From: Oscillospiraceae bacterium
Lineage (GTDB): Bacteria > Bacillota > Clostridia > Oscillospirales > Ruminococcaceae
Reading direction: 5' to 3'
Assembly: GCA_022791315.1 (NCBI GenBank)
Contig: JAAVYW010000039.1
Coordinates: 1-39,555, forward strand
DNA length: 39,555 nt
Shown here in pieces: positions 7,681 to 16,704 of the stretch. Under the pieces are notes generated by a model. The model saw nothing but the letters and a program-made list of their open reading frames with translations, made no database searches and was not told the DNA's origin. The first letter of the stretch is position 1. Each line of letters starts with the position of its first letter. A program made the translations under genes and the position numbers.

Positions 7681-7743
7681 TCTAAATCCTCCCTTTTTCA
7701 CAGTAATTGTTTGGAAAATGTGAAATTTTCATCGAACATTACT

Positions 7744-7772
7744 ATTATAATCCCGATTCCATCTTCCGTCAA
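7744..7772 (-). promoter_or_regulatory. promoter of the beta-xylosidase gene
   Basis: Minus strand: TTGACG (7767-7772), 17-nt spacer, perfect TATAAT (7744-7749), about 60 bp ahead of the chosen TTG start. It lies in the gap after the long operon, so the gene has its own control. No clear sugar-repressor operator was seen. Confidence 0.75.
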
Positions 7773-7817
7773 GGAGCCTATTCCCTAATTTTCCCTGCGG
7801 TCTTTTGGGAATTTTGC

Positions 7818-8381
7818 CTACTCCTCAAAGGCCTGGGGCAAATCCAGCACGCAGCCCGCCAAGACGCTCACCGGCATTTGCTCCCCTGCCACGGCGAAGC
7901 CATGGGCGGTATAGCGCCCCTCCTCCAGCACAAAGGACTGCACTGTTTTGCCCTGAGGGTTCACAAGCCAGTACTCCCGCACACCGGCCCGTTCATAGAG
8001 GTTGAACTTTACAAAGCGGTCGTGCCGCTCCGTGGAGGGGGAGAGCACCTCGATTACCAGGTCAGGCGCGCCCTTGCAGCCCAGGTCATCCAGCTTGTCC
8101 GGGTCGCAGACTACGGTGATATCGGGCTCCACCATGGTGTCGGTGCCCTCCGGGGTGTCCCCCGCCTGGGCAAAGGGGCGCACGGCAAAGGGGGCGGGGT
8201 AGACCTCGCATTTCTTTCCTTGGAGATATTGATACAGCTGCGCAAACAGCGCCCCGCAGGCTTTTTGGTGCGCCCGGGTGGGCGGGGCCATCAGCATGGG
8301 CGTGCCGTAGAGCAGTTCGGTGCGGCTGTCCTCTCCCCAGGAGAGGGCGTCTGCAAAGGTATAGAGCTTTGGCTGCGGCAT
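7818..8381 (-). CDS. Uma2/DUF820-type restriction-endonuclease-fold protein
   Basis: A 187-residue protein of the Uma2 (DUF820) family, which has a PD-(D/E)XK nuclease fold. Signs: an N-terminal helix region with RTELLYGTPML, the acidic motif EPDITVVCD, the core PDLVIEVLSPST, and the family ending GVREYWLVNPQGKTV. The acidic residues in EPD and PDLVIEV would form the metal site. The cellular role of this family is unsettled; many copies occur per genome in cyanobacteria and fewer in Clostridia. The gene is the last of the long minus-strand run, starting 27 bp after rqcH, so it may simply be carried along. No strong terminator follows, only a weak TTCCC/GGGAA hairpin near 7791-7811. Confidence 0.8.
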   Translation of the reverse strand: MPQPKLYTFADALSWGEDSRTELLYGTPMLMAPPTRAHQKACGALFAQLYQYLQGKKCEVYPAPFAVRPFAQAGDTPEGTDTMVEPDITVVCDPDKLDDLGCKGAPDLVIEVLSPSTERHDRFVKFNLYERAGVREYWLVNPQGKTVQSFVLEEGRYTAHGFAVAGEQMPVSVLAGCVLDLPQAFEE

Positions 8382-8408
8382 TTTCGTAGGGGTTCCCCCT
8401 TTCCCAAA

Positions 8409-10163
8409 TCAGGAAATCTCCAGCTTTTCCACCAGCTCCCGGTCGGGGGTGACAATGGCGGTTTTGAAATCAGTGTAAATCACCATGCCGGGCTTGGCGC
8501 CCGAGGGCTTTTTCACGTTCTTGATGCGGGTGTAATCCACTGGCACCAGGGAGGAATTCTGGGCGCGGGAGTGGTAGGCGGCAATGATGGCGGCCTCCTC
8601 CAAGGTACGGTTGGGGGGCTCCTCCCCCCGCACCTCGATGACGGTGTGGGAGCCGGGGATTTTCTGGGTGTGGAACCAGATGTCGTAGTTGTGGGCGTCC
8701 TTGAGGGTGAGGCGGTCGTTCTGGATATTGTTGCGGCCCACCCAGATGGTGAACCCGTCGCTGGAGCGGAACTTCTTGGGGTTTAGCTTCTCCGGCTTTT
8801 TGCCCTTGGCGCTGGCCCGGCGCAGATAGCCGCTCTGGGCCAATTCCTCCCGCAGCTGGGCAAGCTCCCGCTCTGTGGTGGCGCGGGTGAGGGCGTCGAA
8901 CACCGAGTCGATATAGGCGTACTCCTCCTCGCTCTCCTTCACAAACTCCGTCAGCTTTTTCTCGGCGGTGACTGCCTTTTTGTACTCCGCATAGTAGTGC
9001 TGGGCGTTCTGGGCCGGGGCCAGCATGGGGCTGAGTGGGATGGTGACAGGGGTTCCCCCCTCGTAGAAATTCTCCAAAGTGATTTCCTGCATCCCCTTTT
9101 CCAGGCGGTGGAGGTTGGCACTGAGCAGGTCGCCGTAGATGCGCCAGGTCTCCCGGTCGGTGCTGCGGGCCAGCTCCTGGCGGCGGATTTCCAGCTTGCG
9201 GGCGATGCGGTCGGAGGTGCTGGCTAACAGCCGCAGCAGGTCGCCGGATTTCTGTTTCATCCGCTCCTTTAAATCCCGCTCGCCATAGAAGGCGTCCAGC
9301 AGCTGGCCCAGGGTGTCGTAGTACTTGTTCACCATGGCGGTACCATACTGGGTGATGTCGATAAAGCTGAAATCCTTGGGGGTGCCGTCGGGCTGCAAAA
9401 GGGCGGTGGGGCGGCAGTTTTTGCCCCGCAGCACATCCCCCACGGCGGAGAGGGAGAATTTAAGCCGCTGATAGCCCTCCTCTGTGAGCTCGGACTTGAA
9501 CCTGTGCTGGCCCCTGGTGGCAAAGTGGGCGATTTCCCGGCAGAGCACGGGGGAAGCGCCGTCCAGCACCTTAAGCAGGCACTTGGAGAGCTCCCCGTCG
9601 GGCAGCTCCCGCAGGGCGGAGAGCATCTCCTCCGGGTCATCCTCCGCCAGGCTGTAGCGGGGCTCTGCGGGGGGGAGCTCATAGCGCATCCCCGGCAGCA
9701 CCTGGCGCACGCTGGACATCTCCAAATCCACCCGCTTGATGGCGTCGATGATGATGCCCTCTCTGTTTATCACAATCAGGTTGCTGTGACGGCCCATGAT
9801 TTCAATGGCCAGGGTGACGGTAGTGGGGTCGGAGAACTCGTTGACCGTCTCAAAATCCAGGAACAGGATGCGGTCCAGCCCCTGCTGGCGGATGGACACC
9901 AGCTTGCCGCTGCCCAGGTATTTGCGCAGCAGCATACAGAACATGAGGGGGCTTTGGGGATTTTCCGCCTTGGTGCCGGTGAGGTGGATGCGGGCGTCCA
10001 TGGCCCCGGCGGAGAGGAGCACCCGCCGCACCCCGCCTTTAAACCGCAGGGTGAGGATAATCTCCTCCTTGGCGGGCTGGTAAATCCGGTCGATGCGGGA
10101 GCCGATGAGCTCCTGCTCCAATTCATACTTGATTAAACTCAAAAACGCGCCGTCCAGCGCCAT
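8409..10163 (-). CDS. rqcH: RqcH/NFACT ribosome quality-control protein (FbpA-like)
   Basis: A 584-residue NFACT protein, formerly called fibronectin-binding protein. The N-terminal NFACT-N domain starts MALDGAFLSLIKYELEQ and holds RIDRIYQPAKEEIILTLR; a coiled-coil middle follows; the C-terminal NFACT-R domain (about 455-560) carries FTIWVGRNNIQND and YDIWFHTQKIPGSH. In Bacillus, RqcH binds stalled 50S subunits and recruits tRNA-Ala to add C-terminal alanine tails that mark the peptide for degradation. Its operon with def, fmt, rlmN and rsgA fits a ribosome role. A GTG three codons upstream is possible, but the ATG has AGAAGG at 10 nt and matches the usual family start. Confidence 0.9.
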   Translation of the reverse strand: MALDGAFLSLIKYELEQELIGSRIDRIYQPAKEEIILTLRFKGGVRRVLLSAGAMDARIHLTGTKAENPQSPLMFCMLLRKYLGSGKLVSIRQQGLDRILFLDFETVNEFSDPTTVTLAIEIMGRHSNLIVINREGIIIDAIKRVDLEMSSVRQVLPGMRYELPPAEPRYSLAEDDPEEMLSALRELPDGELSKCLLKVLDGASPVLCREIAHFATRGQHRFKSELTEEGYQRLKFSLSAVGDVLRGKNCRPTALLQPDGTPKDFSFIDITQYGTAMVNKYYDTLGQLLDAFYGERDLKERMKQKSGDLLRLLASTSDRIARKLEIRRQELARSTDRETWRIYGDLLSANLHRLEKGMQEITLENFYEGGTPVTIPLSPMLAPAQNAQHYYAEYKKAVTAEKKLTEFVKESEEEYAYIDSVFDALTRATTERELAQLREELAQSGYLRRASAKGKKPEKLNPKKFRSSDGFTIWVGRNNIQNDRLTLKDAHNYDIWFHTQKIPGSHTVIEVRGEEPPNRTLEEAAIIAAYHSRAQNSSLVPVDYTRIKNVKKPSGAKPGMVIYTDFKTAIVTPDRELVEKLEIS

Positions 10164-10218
10164 AGCAATCACGCCTTCTCTCTTCTGGATTCAGTCTCTC
10201 TGTTCTATGTAGCTGCCC

Positions 10219-11739
10219 TTAGCCCCAGTACTTCCTGTCTAAGCTGCGGTACTGCACGGCCTCGGCGATGTGCTCCCGCTGGATAACGTCCTCCCCGGCC
10301 AGGTCGGCAATGGTGCGGGCCACTTTGAGGATGCGGTCGTAGGCGCGGCCGGAGAGGCCAAGGCGGTCAAAGGCCATGCCCAAGAGCTCCCTGGCGGGCT
10401 CGGAGAGGGGGCACAGGGCATTGAGCAGGGCGGGGGGAATCTGGGCGTTGCAGGAGGCGCCGCTCCCGGCCAGGCGGGCGCCCTGGCGCTCCCTGGCGGC
10501 CAGCACCCGCTGCCGCACAGCGGCGGAGGATTCCCCCGGCTGGGGGGAGTTCAGCTGCCCAAACTCCACCGGCATCACCTCCACGTGCAGGTCCATCCTG
10601 TCCAGCAGGGGGCCGGAGACGCGGGAGAGGTATTTGCGCACCGCCTGGGGGGTACAGGTGCAGCTCCTTGTGGGATGGCCAAAATAGCCGCAGGGGCAGG
10701 GGTTCATGGCAGCCACCACCATGGCCGAGCAGGGATAGGACAGGGTGCCCGCTGCCCGGGAAATGGTGACAAGGCCGCTCTCCATGGGCTGGCGCAGCAC
10801 CTCCATGGCATCCCGCCGGAACTCGGGAAGCTCGTCTAAAAACAGCACCCCGTTGTGGGCCAGGGAGACTTCCCCCGGCTTCAGGGTTTGCCCGCCGCCC
10901 GAGACGCCCACGGCGGAGATGGTGTGGTGCGGGGCGCGGAAGGGCCTTTGGGCAACGAGGGAGGACTCCCCCAGCAGCCCGGCCACGGAATACACCTTTG
11001 TGGTCTCCACCGACTCCTCCAGGCTCATGGGGGGCAGGATAGAGGGCAGTCGCTTTGCCAGCATGCTCTTGCCCGAGCCGGGCGGGCCGATGAACAGCAT
11101 ATTGTGCCCCCCTGCCGCGGCAACCTCCAGCGCCCGGCGGGCCGCTGCCTGGCCCCTCACATCCGCCAAATCGGCCAGGGCCGGGCCGGGGGATGCCTCC
11201 TCCTCGACGGGGGAGAAGGGGGAGAGGGGGGCCTTCCCGGTGAGATGGGCAAGGAGCTGCTCCATTGTCCCGGGGGTATACACCGTGAGGCCCTGGGCAA
11301 TGGCGGCCTCCCTGCCGTTTTCCGGGGGGACAAAGATGCGCCGGAAGCCCAGTTCCCGGGCCCGCAGCGCCATGGGCAGCACCCCGTTGACCCTGCGCAG
11401 CTGCCCGGAGAGGGAGAGCTCCCCCACAAAGAGGCTGCCGGAGAAATCGCAGGCAATCTGGCCCGAGGCCTGGAGCACCCCTAGGAGGATGGCAGTGTCG
11501 TAGAGGGAACCCGCCTTTTTCACGTCGGCCGGGGCCAGGTTCACCGTGATTTTCCCCACCGGCACCTGGTATCCCAATCCGGCCAGCACGGAGCGGATGC
11601 GGTCCCTCGATTCCCGCACCGACGTGTCGGCCAGGCCCACGATGTCAAAGGAGGGCAGGGCCTTCACCACGTCCGTCTCGCAGCAGACCAAGAAGCCCTC
11701 CATCCCAAACAAGCCCATGCTGAACACCTGGCTGACCAT
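10219..11739 (-). CDS. YifB/ComM-family Mg-chelatase-like AAA+ ATPase
   Basis: A 506-residue ATPase of the YifB/ComM family. The N-terminal part (about 1-175) has a Lon-protease-like domain ending in the VYTPGTMEQL region. The AAA+ core follows, with Walker A GPPGSGKSMLAKRLPSILPPM-type sequence near 220 and Walker B GVLFLDELPEF near 300. A CPCGYFG cysteine motif and a C-terminal helical Mg-chelatase domain complete it. ComM of Vibrio is a helicase promoting branch migration during natural transformation; the role in Clostridia is unknown. The ATG is preceded by GGGGAG. It lies 27 bp after the Zn-ribbon gene, within the long operon. Full length for the family. Confidence 0.9.
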   Translation of the reverse strand: MVSQVFSMGLFGMEGFLVCCETDVVKALPSFDIVGLADTSVRESRDRIRSVLAGLGYQVPVGKITVNLAPADVKKAGSLYDTAILLGVLQASGQIACDFSGSLFVGELSLSGQLRRVNGVLPMALRARELGFRRIFVPPENGREAAIAQGLTVYTPGTMEQLLAHLTGKAPLSPFSPVEEEASPGPALADLADVRGQAAARRALEVAAAGGHNMLFIGPPGSGKSMLAKRLPSILPPMSLEESVETTKVYSVAGLLGESSLVAQRPFRAPHHTISAVGVSGGGQTLKPGEVSLAHNGVLFLDELPEFRRDAMEVLRQPMESGLVTISRAAGTLSYPCSAMVVAAMNPCPCGYFGHPTRSCTCTPQAVRKYLSRVSGPLLDRMDLHVEVMPVEFGQLNSPQPGESSAAVRQRVLAARERQGARLAGSGASCNAQIPPALLNALCPLSEPARELLGMAFDRLGLSGRAYDRILKVARTIADLAGEDVIQREHIAEAVQYRSLDRKYWG

Positions 11740-11766
11740 GTTCTCCCCCGCTTTCCCCTGTTGTCG

Positions 11767-11988
11767 TCACCTGTGCGCCTTTTTGGAATTCCGCAGCAGC
11801 GCGATGCCCTCCCGGCCTATCCACTCCTCGGTGAAGCCGCAGGAGCAGCAGATATAGCGGTCCACCTTCACGGCGGAGAAAAGGCCGCCGGTGAGGATGT
11901 TATTGCCTCTGCCATAGGGACCCACCGAGCCGTCTACAATCAAAATATCTTTGCTGCCGCACTTGGGGCAGGCCTTACGGTTCTTCAC
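11767..11988 (-). CDS. small zinc-ribbon protein
   Basis: A 73-residue protein with two CxxC knuckles: CPKCGSK near the N-terminus and CCSCGF about 40 residues later, a typical zinc ribbon. The C-terminus is short and basic (NSKKAHR). No further domain is visible, and the function is unknown; nucleic-acid or protein binding is usual for such ribbons. The start is GTG at 11988, with GGGG at 6 nt. An upstream in-frame start (12018) would add ten residues but lacks a ribosome site. It lies between thiN and yifB in the operon. Confidence 0.7.
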   Translation of the reverse strand: MKNRKACPKCGSKDILIVDGSVGPYGRGNNILTGGLFSAVKVDRYICCSCGFTEEWIGREGIALLRNSKKAHR

Positions 11989-12036
11989 GCTTATCCCCTT
12001 CTTTCCCCTTTGCTGCACAAAAGGCGGGGCGAAACT

Positions 12037-12711
12037 TCAGTTTCGCTTTTCCTCCTGCACCAGCATCACCAGGAGCTGGCCCTGCCCGGCCGTGACCCGG
12101 GCGCTCTCCCCTGCCAGCTCGTTGCTCACCCCCAGGGGGAAGCGCTGGGTGAGGGTGTAGTTTTGCAAGGGGTATTTCACCTTTTCCAGCGTGACGCCTC
12201 TGCACGCTTCAGTATAGGCAAATACCGAGAGCATGGCAGGGGTATCGCCCTGGCCGTAAAAGCGGGCGGCGGGGAGTTCCAAGGTCTCGTTTTCCAAGAG
12301 CGTCACCTGCTCGTTTCTGCCGTAGAGCCAGCCGGACGCCCCCTGCCCCTTGAGATAGGCCAGGGCGCAGAGGTTTGCCAGGGTGTGGTCCAGCCTGCCC
12401 CCCAGGGCGCAGAGCAGGGCAAACTCCCGATAGCCCCTTTCCAGCCCCAGCTTGACGGCCAGCATGGTATCGGTGTCGTCCTTCTCGCTGGGCACCTCGT
12501 AGACCGGCAGGCCCAGCGCCTTTGCCTGGCCCTGGGTACAGGCGCTGGAATCAAAGTCCCCCACCACCAGGTGGACGGGCAGGCCATGGGCCAGGGCAAA
12601 GTCCAATCCCCCGTCGGCGCAGATGACAAAATCCCCTTCCCCCACAGAGAAGCCCGGCAGCTTATCCAGGCGGCAGGGTTCCCCTGCGCAGACAACGACA
12701 CATTTTCCCAT
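12037..12711 (-). CDS. thiN: thiamine pyrophosphokinase
   Basis: A 224-residue enzyme that transfers pyrophosphate from ATP to thiamine, giving thiamine diphosphate. Family marks: ICADGGLDFALAHG, VGDFDSS, SEKDDTDTMLAV and LGGRLDHTLANL, covering the Asp-rich Mg/ATP site (about 30-120). The C-terminal half is the beta-sheet thiamine-binding domain. In many Firmicutes thiN follows rsgA and rpe; here it follows rsgA directly, 27 bp downstream, and rpe is absent. The ATG has GGAGG at 5 nt. Confidence 0.92.
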   Translation of the reverse strand: MGKCVVVCAGEPCRLDKLPGFSVGEGDFVICADGGLDFALAHGLPVHLVVGDFDSSACTQGQAKALGLPVYEVPSEKDDTDTMLAVKLGLERGYREFALLCALGGRLDHTLANLCALAYLKGQGASGWLYGRNEQVTLLENETLELPAARFYGQGDTPAMLSVFAYTEACRGVTLEKVKYPLQNYTLTQRFPLGVSNELAGESARVTAGQGQLLVMLVQEEKRN

Positions 12712-12738
12712 GATGTCCTCCCCCTTCAGAAGTCCGGG

Positions 12739-13659
12739 CTAATCCCTTTTCGACGGCCTGACCTGCCACTCCTTCAAGTCCTTCACCTCTTCATAGAGCG
12801 CCCGGTAGCTGCGGTAGCGGGAGGGGGGGATTTCCCCTTCCTCCACGGCCTTTGCCACGGCGCAGCCCAGCTCCCCCACATGGAGGCAGCCCGCAAACCG
12901 GCAGCGCTCCTGATGTGGGGCAAATTCCCGGAAGCACCCGGCCAGCTCCTCCTTGAGAATCACCTCGTAGCGGCCCAAGTCCACGGAGGAAAAGCCGGGG
13001 GTATCGGCGGTGTAGCCCCCCGCCAGGGGGAAGAGCTCCACGGTGCGGGTGGTGTGGCGGCCCCGGCCCAGCTTTTTGCTGATTTCCCCGGTGGCTAGGG
13101 CCAGCTCGGGGGCGATGCGGTTGAGCAGGCTGGACTTGCCCGCCCCGGTATTGCCGGTGAAGGCGCAGATGCCGCCGGCCAGCTGGGCCCGCAGGGGCTC
13201 TATCCCCTCCCCCGTTTTGCCACAGACAGTGTAGACGGCAAAGCCCGCCTTGCGGTAGGCATCCTGCAGCTCTGTGGGGTCTTCCAAGTCGATTTTGTTG
13301 AGCACCAGCACCGGCTCGATGCCCTTTTTCTCGGCAATGGCAGTGAGCTTGTCAATCACCAGGGTGTTGGGGGCGGGGTCCTTCAGCGAGACCACCAGGA
13401 ACAGCTTGTCCAAGTTCGCCAGCGGCGGGCGCACCAGGGTATTTTTCCGGGGCAGGATGGCGGAAATCACCGCCTCGCCGGTTTCCTCCCATGTGAGCTC
13501 CACCTGGTCCCCCGCCAGGGGAGAGATTTTTTCCAGCCGGAACAGGCCCCTGGCCCTGCACTCCACTAGTTCCCCGCCGCCGGTGCGGACGGTATAGCGG
13601 CCGCCCACGTCCTTGAGCAGCAGCCCCCTGTTGTTCTCCACTCCCTGCTTCGTAGTCAA
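12739..13659 (-). CDS. rsgA: ribosome small-subunit GTPase RsgA
   Basis: A 306-residue circularly permuted GTPase acting in late 30S subunit assembly. An OB-fold N-terminus (about 10-75) is followed by G motifs in permuted order: NKID (G4), then the P-loop GNTGAGKSSLLNRI, switch-region RGRHTTR and DTPGF. The C-terminal zinc-binding segment carries CRFAGCLH and a further Cys. The start is uncertain: a TTG at 13659 keeps the full OB fold but sits only a few bases after GGGGG. It begins 9 bp after the prkC stop, an arrangement found widely in Firmicutes and consistent with PrkC phosphorylation of RsgA reported in Bacillus. Confidence 0.92.
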   Translation of the reverse strand: MTTKQGVENNRGLLLKDVGGRYTVRTGGGELVECRARGLFRLEKISPLAGDQVELTWEETGEAVISAILPRKNTLVRPPLANLDKLFLVVSLKDPAPNTLVIDKLTAIAEKKGIEPVLVLNKIDLEDPTELQDAYRKAGFAVYTVCGKTGEGIEPLRAQLAGGICAFTGNTGAGKSSLLNRIAPELALATGEISKKLGRGRHTTRTVELFPLAGGYTADTPGFSSVDLGRYEVILKEELAGCFREFAPHQERCRFAGCLHVGELGCAVAKAVEEGEIPPSRYRSYRALYEEVKDLKEWQVRPSKRD

Positions 13660-13668
13660 AACCCCCTG

Positions 13669-15678
13669 TCAATCGCCGGAGGAGAGGCTCAACTTCTTGC
13701 CCTCTTCCTCCTCGTCCTCTTCGTCGTCACCGCCGCCGTTTAGGGCCTCGTCGGTGAAGTTCTCCCGGTAGTCCCGCAGCACCTGGTGCTGGGCCTCGTC
13801 AAAGTTGACGCTGTAGTACATATAGTTTTCCCCATTGATGCGGATGAGGACTTTGGCCTCGCCCGACGCCTCGAACACCGGTTTCCAGGTCTTGTCGGTG
13901 CTGGGGGTGAGGGTCTCGGTGGCGTAGAGCTTGCCATCCAGATAGGCCTTGAGCTCGCAGGGGGTGGTGATATTGGTGGGCAGCGGGACGGCGATGCTGA
14001 CGCGGGTTTCCCCCTGGTTGCCGGAGCTCACCGTCAGGTTCACTGCCGTGCCCTGGTCCACCTCGGTACCCTCGGGGATGTCCTGCTCTAAAACCGTGCC
14101 CTCTGGCGTATCGTCCCGCACATAGGTGGGGTAGCCGGCCTGGAGTTTGTTTTTCTCCAGGAGCCTGCGGGCGTCCTCAATGCTGATGTTGGTGACATTT
14201 GGCACCTTGGCGGTCTTTTTCTCGTCGCCCATGCTCACGTAGAGGGTCACTTCCGTGCCCACGCTCACCTCCGTGCCGCTGATGGGGCTGGTGCGGATGA
14301 CGGCGTTTTCGGTGACGCTGGGGTTATACTCCTGCACCTCCACCGGGATAAGGCCCATGTTGATGAGGCTGCTGGAAACCGTCACCACATCGTGGCCGGT
14401 GAATTCCGGGATAGTGACCGTGCGGGGCCCCCGGCTCACCTTGACGGTGACAGTGGCGTTTTCCTTCACCATCCGGTTGGGCTTGGGGTCCTGGTCGAAA
14501 ATCACGCCCTTTTCATAGGTCTCGTTGTACTCCGTGTTCTCCACCACAAAGACAAACTTGCCGTTGTACTGCTCCTGGGTGGTGTCAAAGGCGCTGCCGA
14601 TAAAGTTGGGCAGCTTCACGTCCTGCACCACCTCGAAGGGGTTGTTAATCCACAGCATGGCCCCCACAAAGGCCAAGGCCACCATGATAAAGGCGGTGGT
14701 GATGCCGGTGAGGATGGGCACCACAGCGGATTTGGGCTTGGTGTCGTCGTATTCCACAATCACGTCCTGCTTTTCCCGCTTCACCTTCTCAAAGGCCTTG
14801 GTGGAGCCGGAATCCCCCTCCGCCCCATAGGAGTAGTGGAAGACAGTCCGGGGGTCCCGGCGGAACTGGTCCAAATCCGTGAGCATTGCCACGGCGGAGG
14901 GATAGCGCATGGCCGGGTCCTTCTGCATGGCCTTTAGGATAATCTCCTCCAGCCCCTTGGGGAGATGGGCGTTGATTTGGCTGGGCAGCCGGGGAGTGGA
15001 CTGGATTTGCTTGATGGCTACAGAGACCGGGCTGTCGGCCTCAAAGGGGAGCTGGCCGGTGACCATTTCAAAGAGCATGACGCCCACGGAATAGATGTCG
15101 GTGCGCTCGTCCACATAGTCGCCCCTGGCCTGCTCGGGGCTGATATAGTGCACCGAGCCGATGGCCTTATCCGTGACTGTCTGGTTCTGCCCCCTGGAAA
15201 ACCGGGCAATGCCGAAATCCATCACTTTGATAGAGCCGTCGCCCATGAGCATGATGTTCTGCGGCTTGATGTCCCGGTGGATGACCGACCGGTCATGGGC
15301 ATGCTGAAGCGCCCTGAGAATCTGGATGGTGAAGTGCACAGCCTCTTTCCAGCTGATGACCGACACCTTTTCAATGTATTCCTTCAGGGAGATGCCGTCC
15401 ATGTATTCCATTACAATAAACTGGCTGCCGCCGTCGCTGACAACATCGTGCACCTTCACGATGTTGGGGTGGGAAAGGGTCTGCACCACCTTGGACTCAT
15501 TGTAGAACCGGCGGACAATCTCCTGGTTATCCACGAATTCCTCCTTGAGCACCTTCACCGCCACAGTGACATGGGTGGAGATGTCCGTGGCTTTATAGAC
15601 ATAGGCCATGCCGCCGATTCCGATGAGTTCGACAATTTCATATTTCCCTGCAAGCAGTTTGCCGATAAAATTATCCAT
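13669..15678 (-). CDS. prkC: PASTA-domain Ser/Thr protein kinase (PrkC/Stk1)
   Basis: A 669-residue membrane kinase sensing peptidoglycan fragments. The kinase domain (about 10-275) has the Gly loop GIGGMAYVYKA, Lys42, the catalytic HRD with Asp136 and DFG at 154-156. A juxtamembrane stretch leads to one transmembrane helix (about 320-345). Outside the cell lie three PASTA repeats (about 350-560), with a further C-terminal domain and a very acidic tail (DDEEDEEEEG). Known targets in relatives include RsgA, elongation factors and cell-wall proteins. prpC lies directly upstream and rsgA directly downstream. ATG with GGAGG at 8 nt. The acidic tail after the last beta-rich domain is not part of the core family. 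Confidence 0.95.
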   Translation of the reverse strand: MDNFIGKLLAGKYEIVELIGIGGMAYVYKATDISTHVTVAVKVLKEEFVDNQEIVRRFYNESKVVQTLSHPNIVKVHDVVSDGGSQFIVMEYMDGISLKEYIEKVSVISWKEAVHFTIQILRALQHAHDRSVIHRDIKPQNIMLMGDGSIKVMDFGIARFSRGQNQTVTDKAIGSVHYISPEQARGDYVDERTDIYSVGVMLFEMVTGQLPFEADSPVSVAIKQIQSTPRLPSQINAHLPKGLEEIILKAMQKDPAMRYPSAVAMLTDLDQFRRDPRTVFHYSYGAEGDSGSTKAFEKVKREKQDVIVEYDDTKPKSAVVPILTGITTAFIMVALAFVGAMLWINNPFEVVQDVKLPNFIGSAFDTTQEQYNGKFVFVVENTEYNETYEKGVIFDQDPKPNRMVKENATVTVKVSRGPRTVTIPEFTGHDVVTVSSSLINMGLIPVEVQEYNPSVTENAVIRTSPISGTEVSVGTEVTLYVSMGDEKKTAKVPNVTNISIEDARRLLEKNKLQAGYPTYVRDDTPEGTVLEQDIPEGTEVDQGTAVNLTVSSGNQGETRVSIAVPLPTNITTPCELKAYLDGKLYATETLTPSTDKTWKPVFEASGEAKVLIRINGENYMYYSVNFDEAQHQVLRDYRENFTDEALNGGGDDEEDEEEEGKKLSLSSGD

Positions 15679-15790
15679 TCACCAAATCCTCCAAAATCTT
15701 TCTGAACGAAAGTACGGGGCTCTCATAATCGAAAGCACGCGATGCGGGCAGGCGGGCCAAAACCCGCCCACTTGAAAGCGCAACCCGCCC

Positions 15791-16537
15791 TCAAGTGTTT
15801 TGACGATGCCCCTCCGCCGCAATCAACACGGCGGTGATATTGTCTAAGCCGCCGTAGTCGTTGGCGCGCGCCACTAGGCGTTCCACCGCTGCCTGCGGTT
15901 CGTGGGAGAGGATAATCTGCCGCAGCTCCTGGTCGGGCACCAGGTTCGTGAGCCCGTCCGTACACAGCAGCAGGCTGTCGCCAGGGCCGAGGTAGACCTC
16001 GCTGTAGTCCACGGCCACCTCTTCCTCCACGCCCAGGGCGCGGGTAATCATGTTTTTATCCGGGGATACCTTGGCCTGCTCGGGGGTGAGCTGGCCCTGT
16101 TCCACCAGCGCCTGTACCAGGGAATGGTCCCTTGTCACCTGCTCGATGCTTTCCGGGGTGATAAGGTAGGCCCTGCTGTCCCCCACGTGGGCAATGTGGG
16201 CCAGCCCCCCCCGCACCAGGGCGCAGACCGCCGTGGTGCCCATGCCGGCGCAGGCCTCGTCGTCCCCCGCCCGCACGTGAATGGAGGTATTGGCCGTAGC
16301 CAGGGCTGTCACCAGCAGGGTCCTCACCGAGTTTTCCGTCATGTCGGGGCGCAGGCCCCGCTCAATGGTGCGGGTGATGACATCCACCCCAATGCCGCTT
16401 GCCACATCCCCTGCCCGGGGGCCGCCCATGCCGTCGCACACCACGGCCCAGGGATAGGCCCCGATGTCAAAGTGATAGGCGTCCTGGTTCATGGCCCGTT
16501 GTTTTCCCATATCCGTGTAGCCAAATATCTGTCTCAC
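15791..16537 (-). CDS. prpC: PP2C-family Ser/Thr phosphatase (PrpC/Stp)
   Basis: A 248-residue Mn/Mg-dependent phosphatase that reverses PrkC phosphorylation. It shows the PP2C motifs in order: NQDAYHFD, VCDGMGGPRAGDVAS, GMGTTAVCA, HVGDSRAYL, LLCTDGLTNLV and GGLDNITAVLI. The metal-binding aspartates in DGMGG, DGL and DN are all present. It starts with GTG behind GGGGAG. A stem (15769-15775 with 15791-15797) begins inside its stop codon, ahead of a 112-bp gap before prkC. That gap and the AT-rich gap upstream (16538-16704) are the two looser joints in this part of the operon and could hold an internal promoter or processing site, though no good -35/-10 pair was found. Confidence 0.94.
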   Translation of the reverse strand: MRQIFGYTDMGKQRAMNQDAYHFDIGAYPWAVVCDGMGGPRAGDVASGIGVDVITRTIERGLRPDMTENSVRTLLVTALATANTSIHVRAGDDEACAGMGTTAVCALVRGGLAHIAHVGDSRAYLITPESIEQVTRDHSLVQALVEQGQLTPEQAKVSPDKNMITRALGVEEEVAVDYSEVYLGPGDSLLLCTDGLTNLVPDQELRQIILSHEPQAAVERLVARANDYGGLDNITAVLIAAEGHRQNT

Positions 16538-16704
16538 CGAATTCTCCCCTCCGCCCCCACAGGGCTTGGTTTAGAATATCTATCTCATGGAAACACCTGA
16601 GGAGCCGCCTTTGCAGCCCCGTTTCGCCTTACCTATTTAAGTTAGCGGGCGCTTTGACTATATAACGCATTACCTCTCGAAAAAATTGACCTTTTTTGCT
16701 TTTT
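16538..16704. other. AT-rich intercistronic gap between rlmN and prpC
   Basis: A 167-bp gap between two otherwise tightly packed operon genes, with A/T runs near 16681-16705 and TATATAG on the minus strand near 16657-16663. No convincing -35/-10 pair or terminator was found. An internal promoter for the prpC-prkC signalling pair is possible. Confidence 0.3.

Noticed and set aside
6451-7788. Long plus-strand ORF (445 codons) opposite the beta-xylosidase
   Set aside because: It is the antisense shadow of a well-matched GH120 gene; it is rich in V/H/G from reversed codons and shows no domain.
11761-13098. 445-codon plus-strand ORF opposite thiN and rsgA
   Set aside because: Crosses several genes with strong family matches on the other strand.
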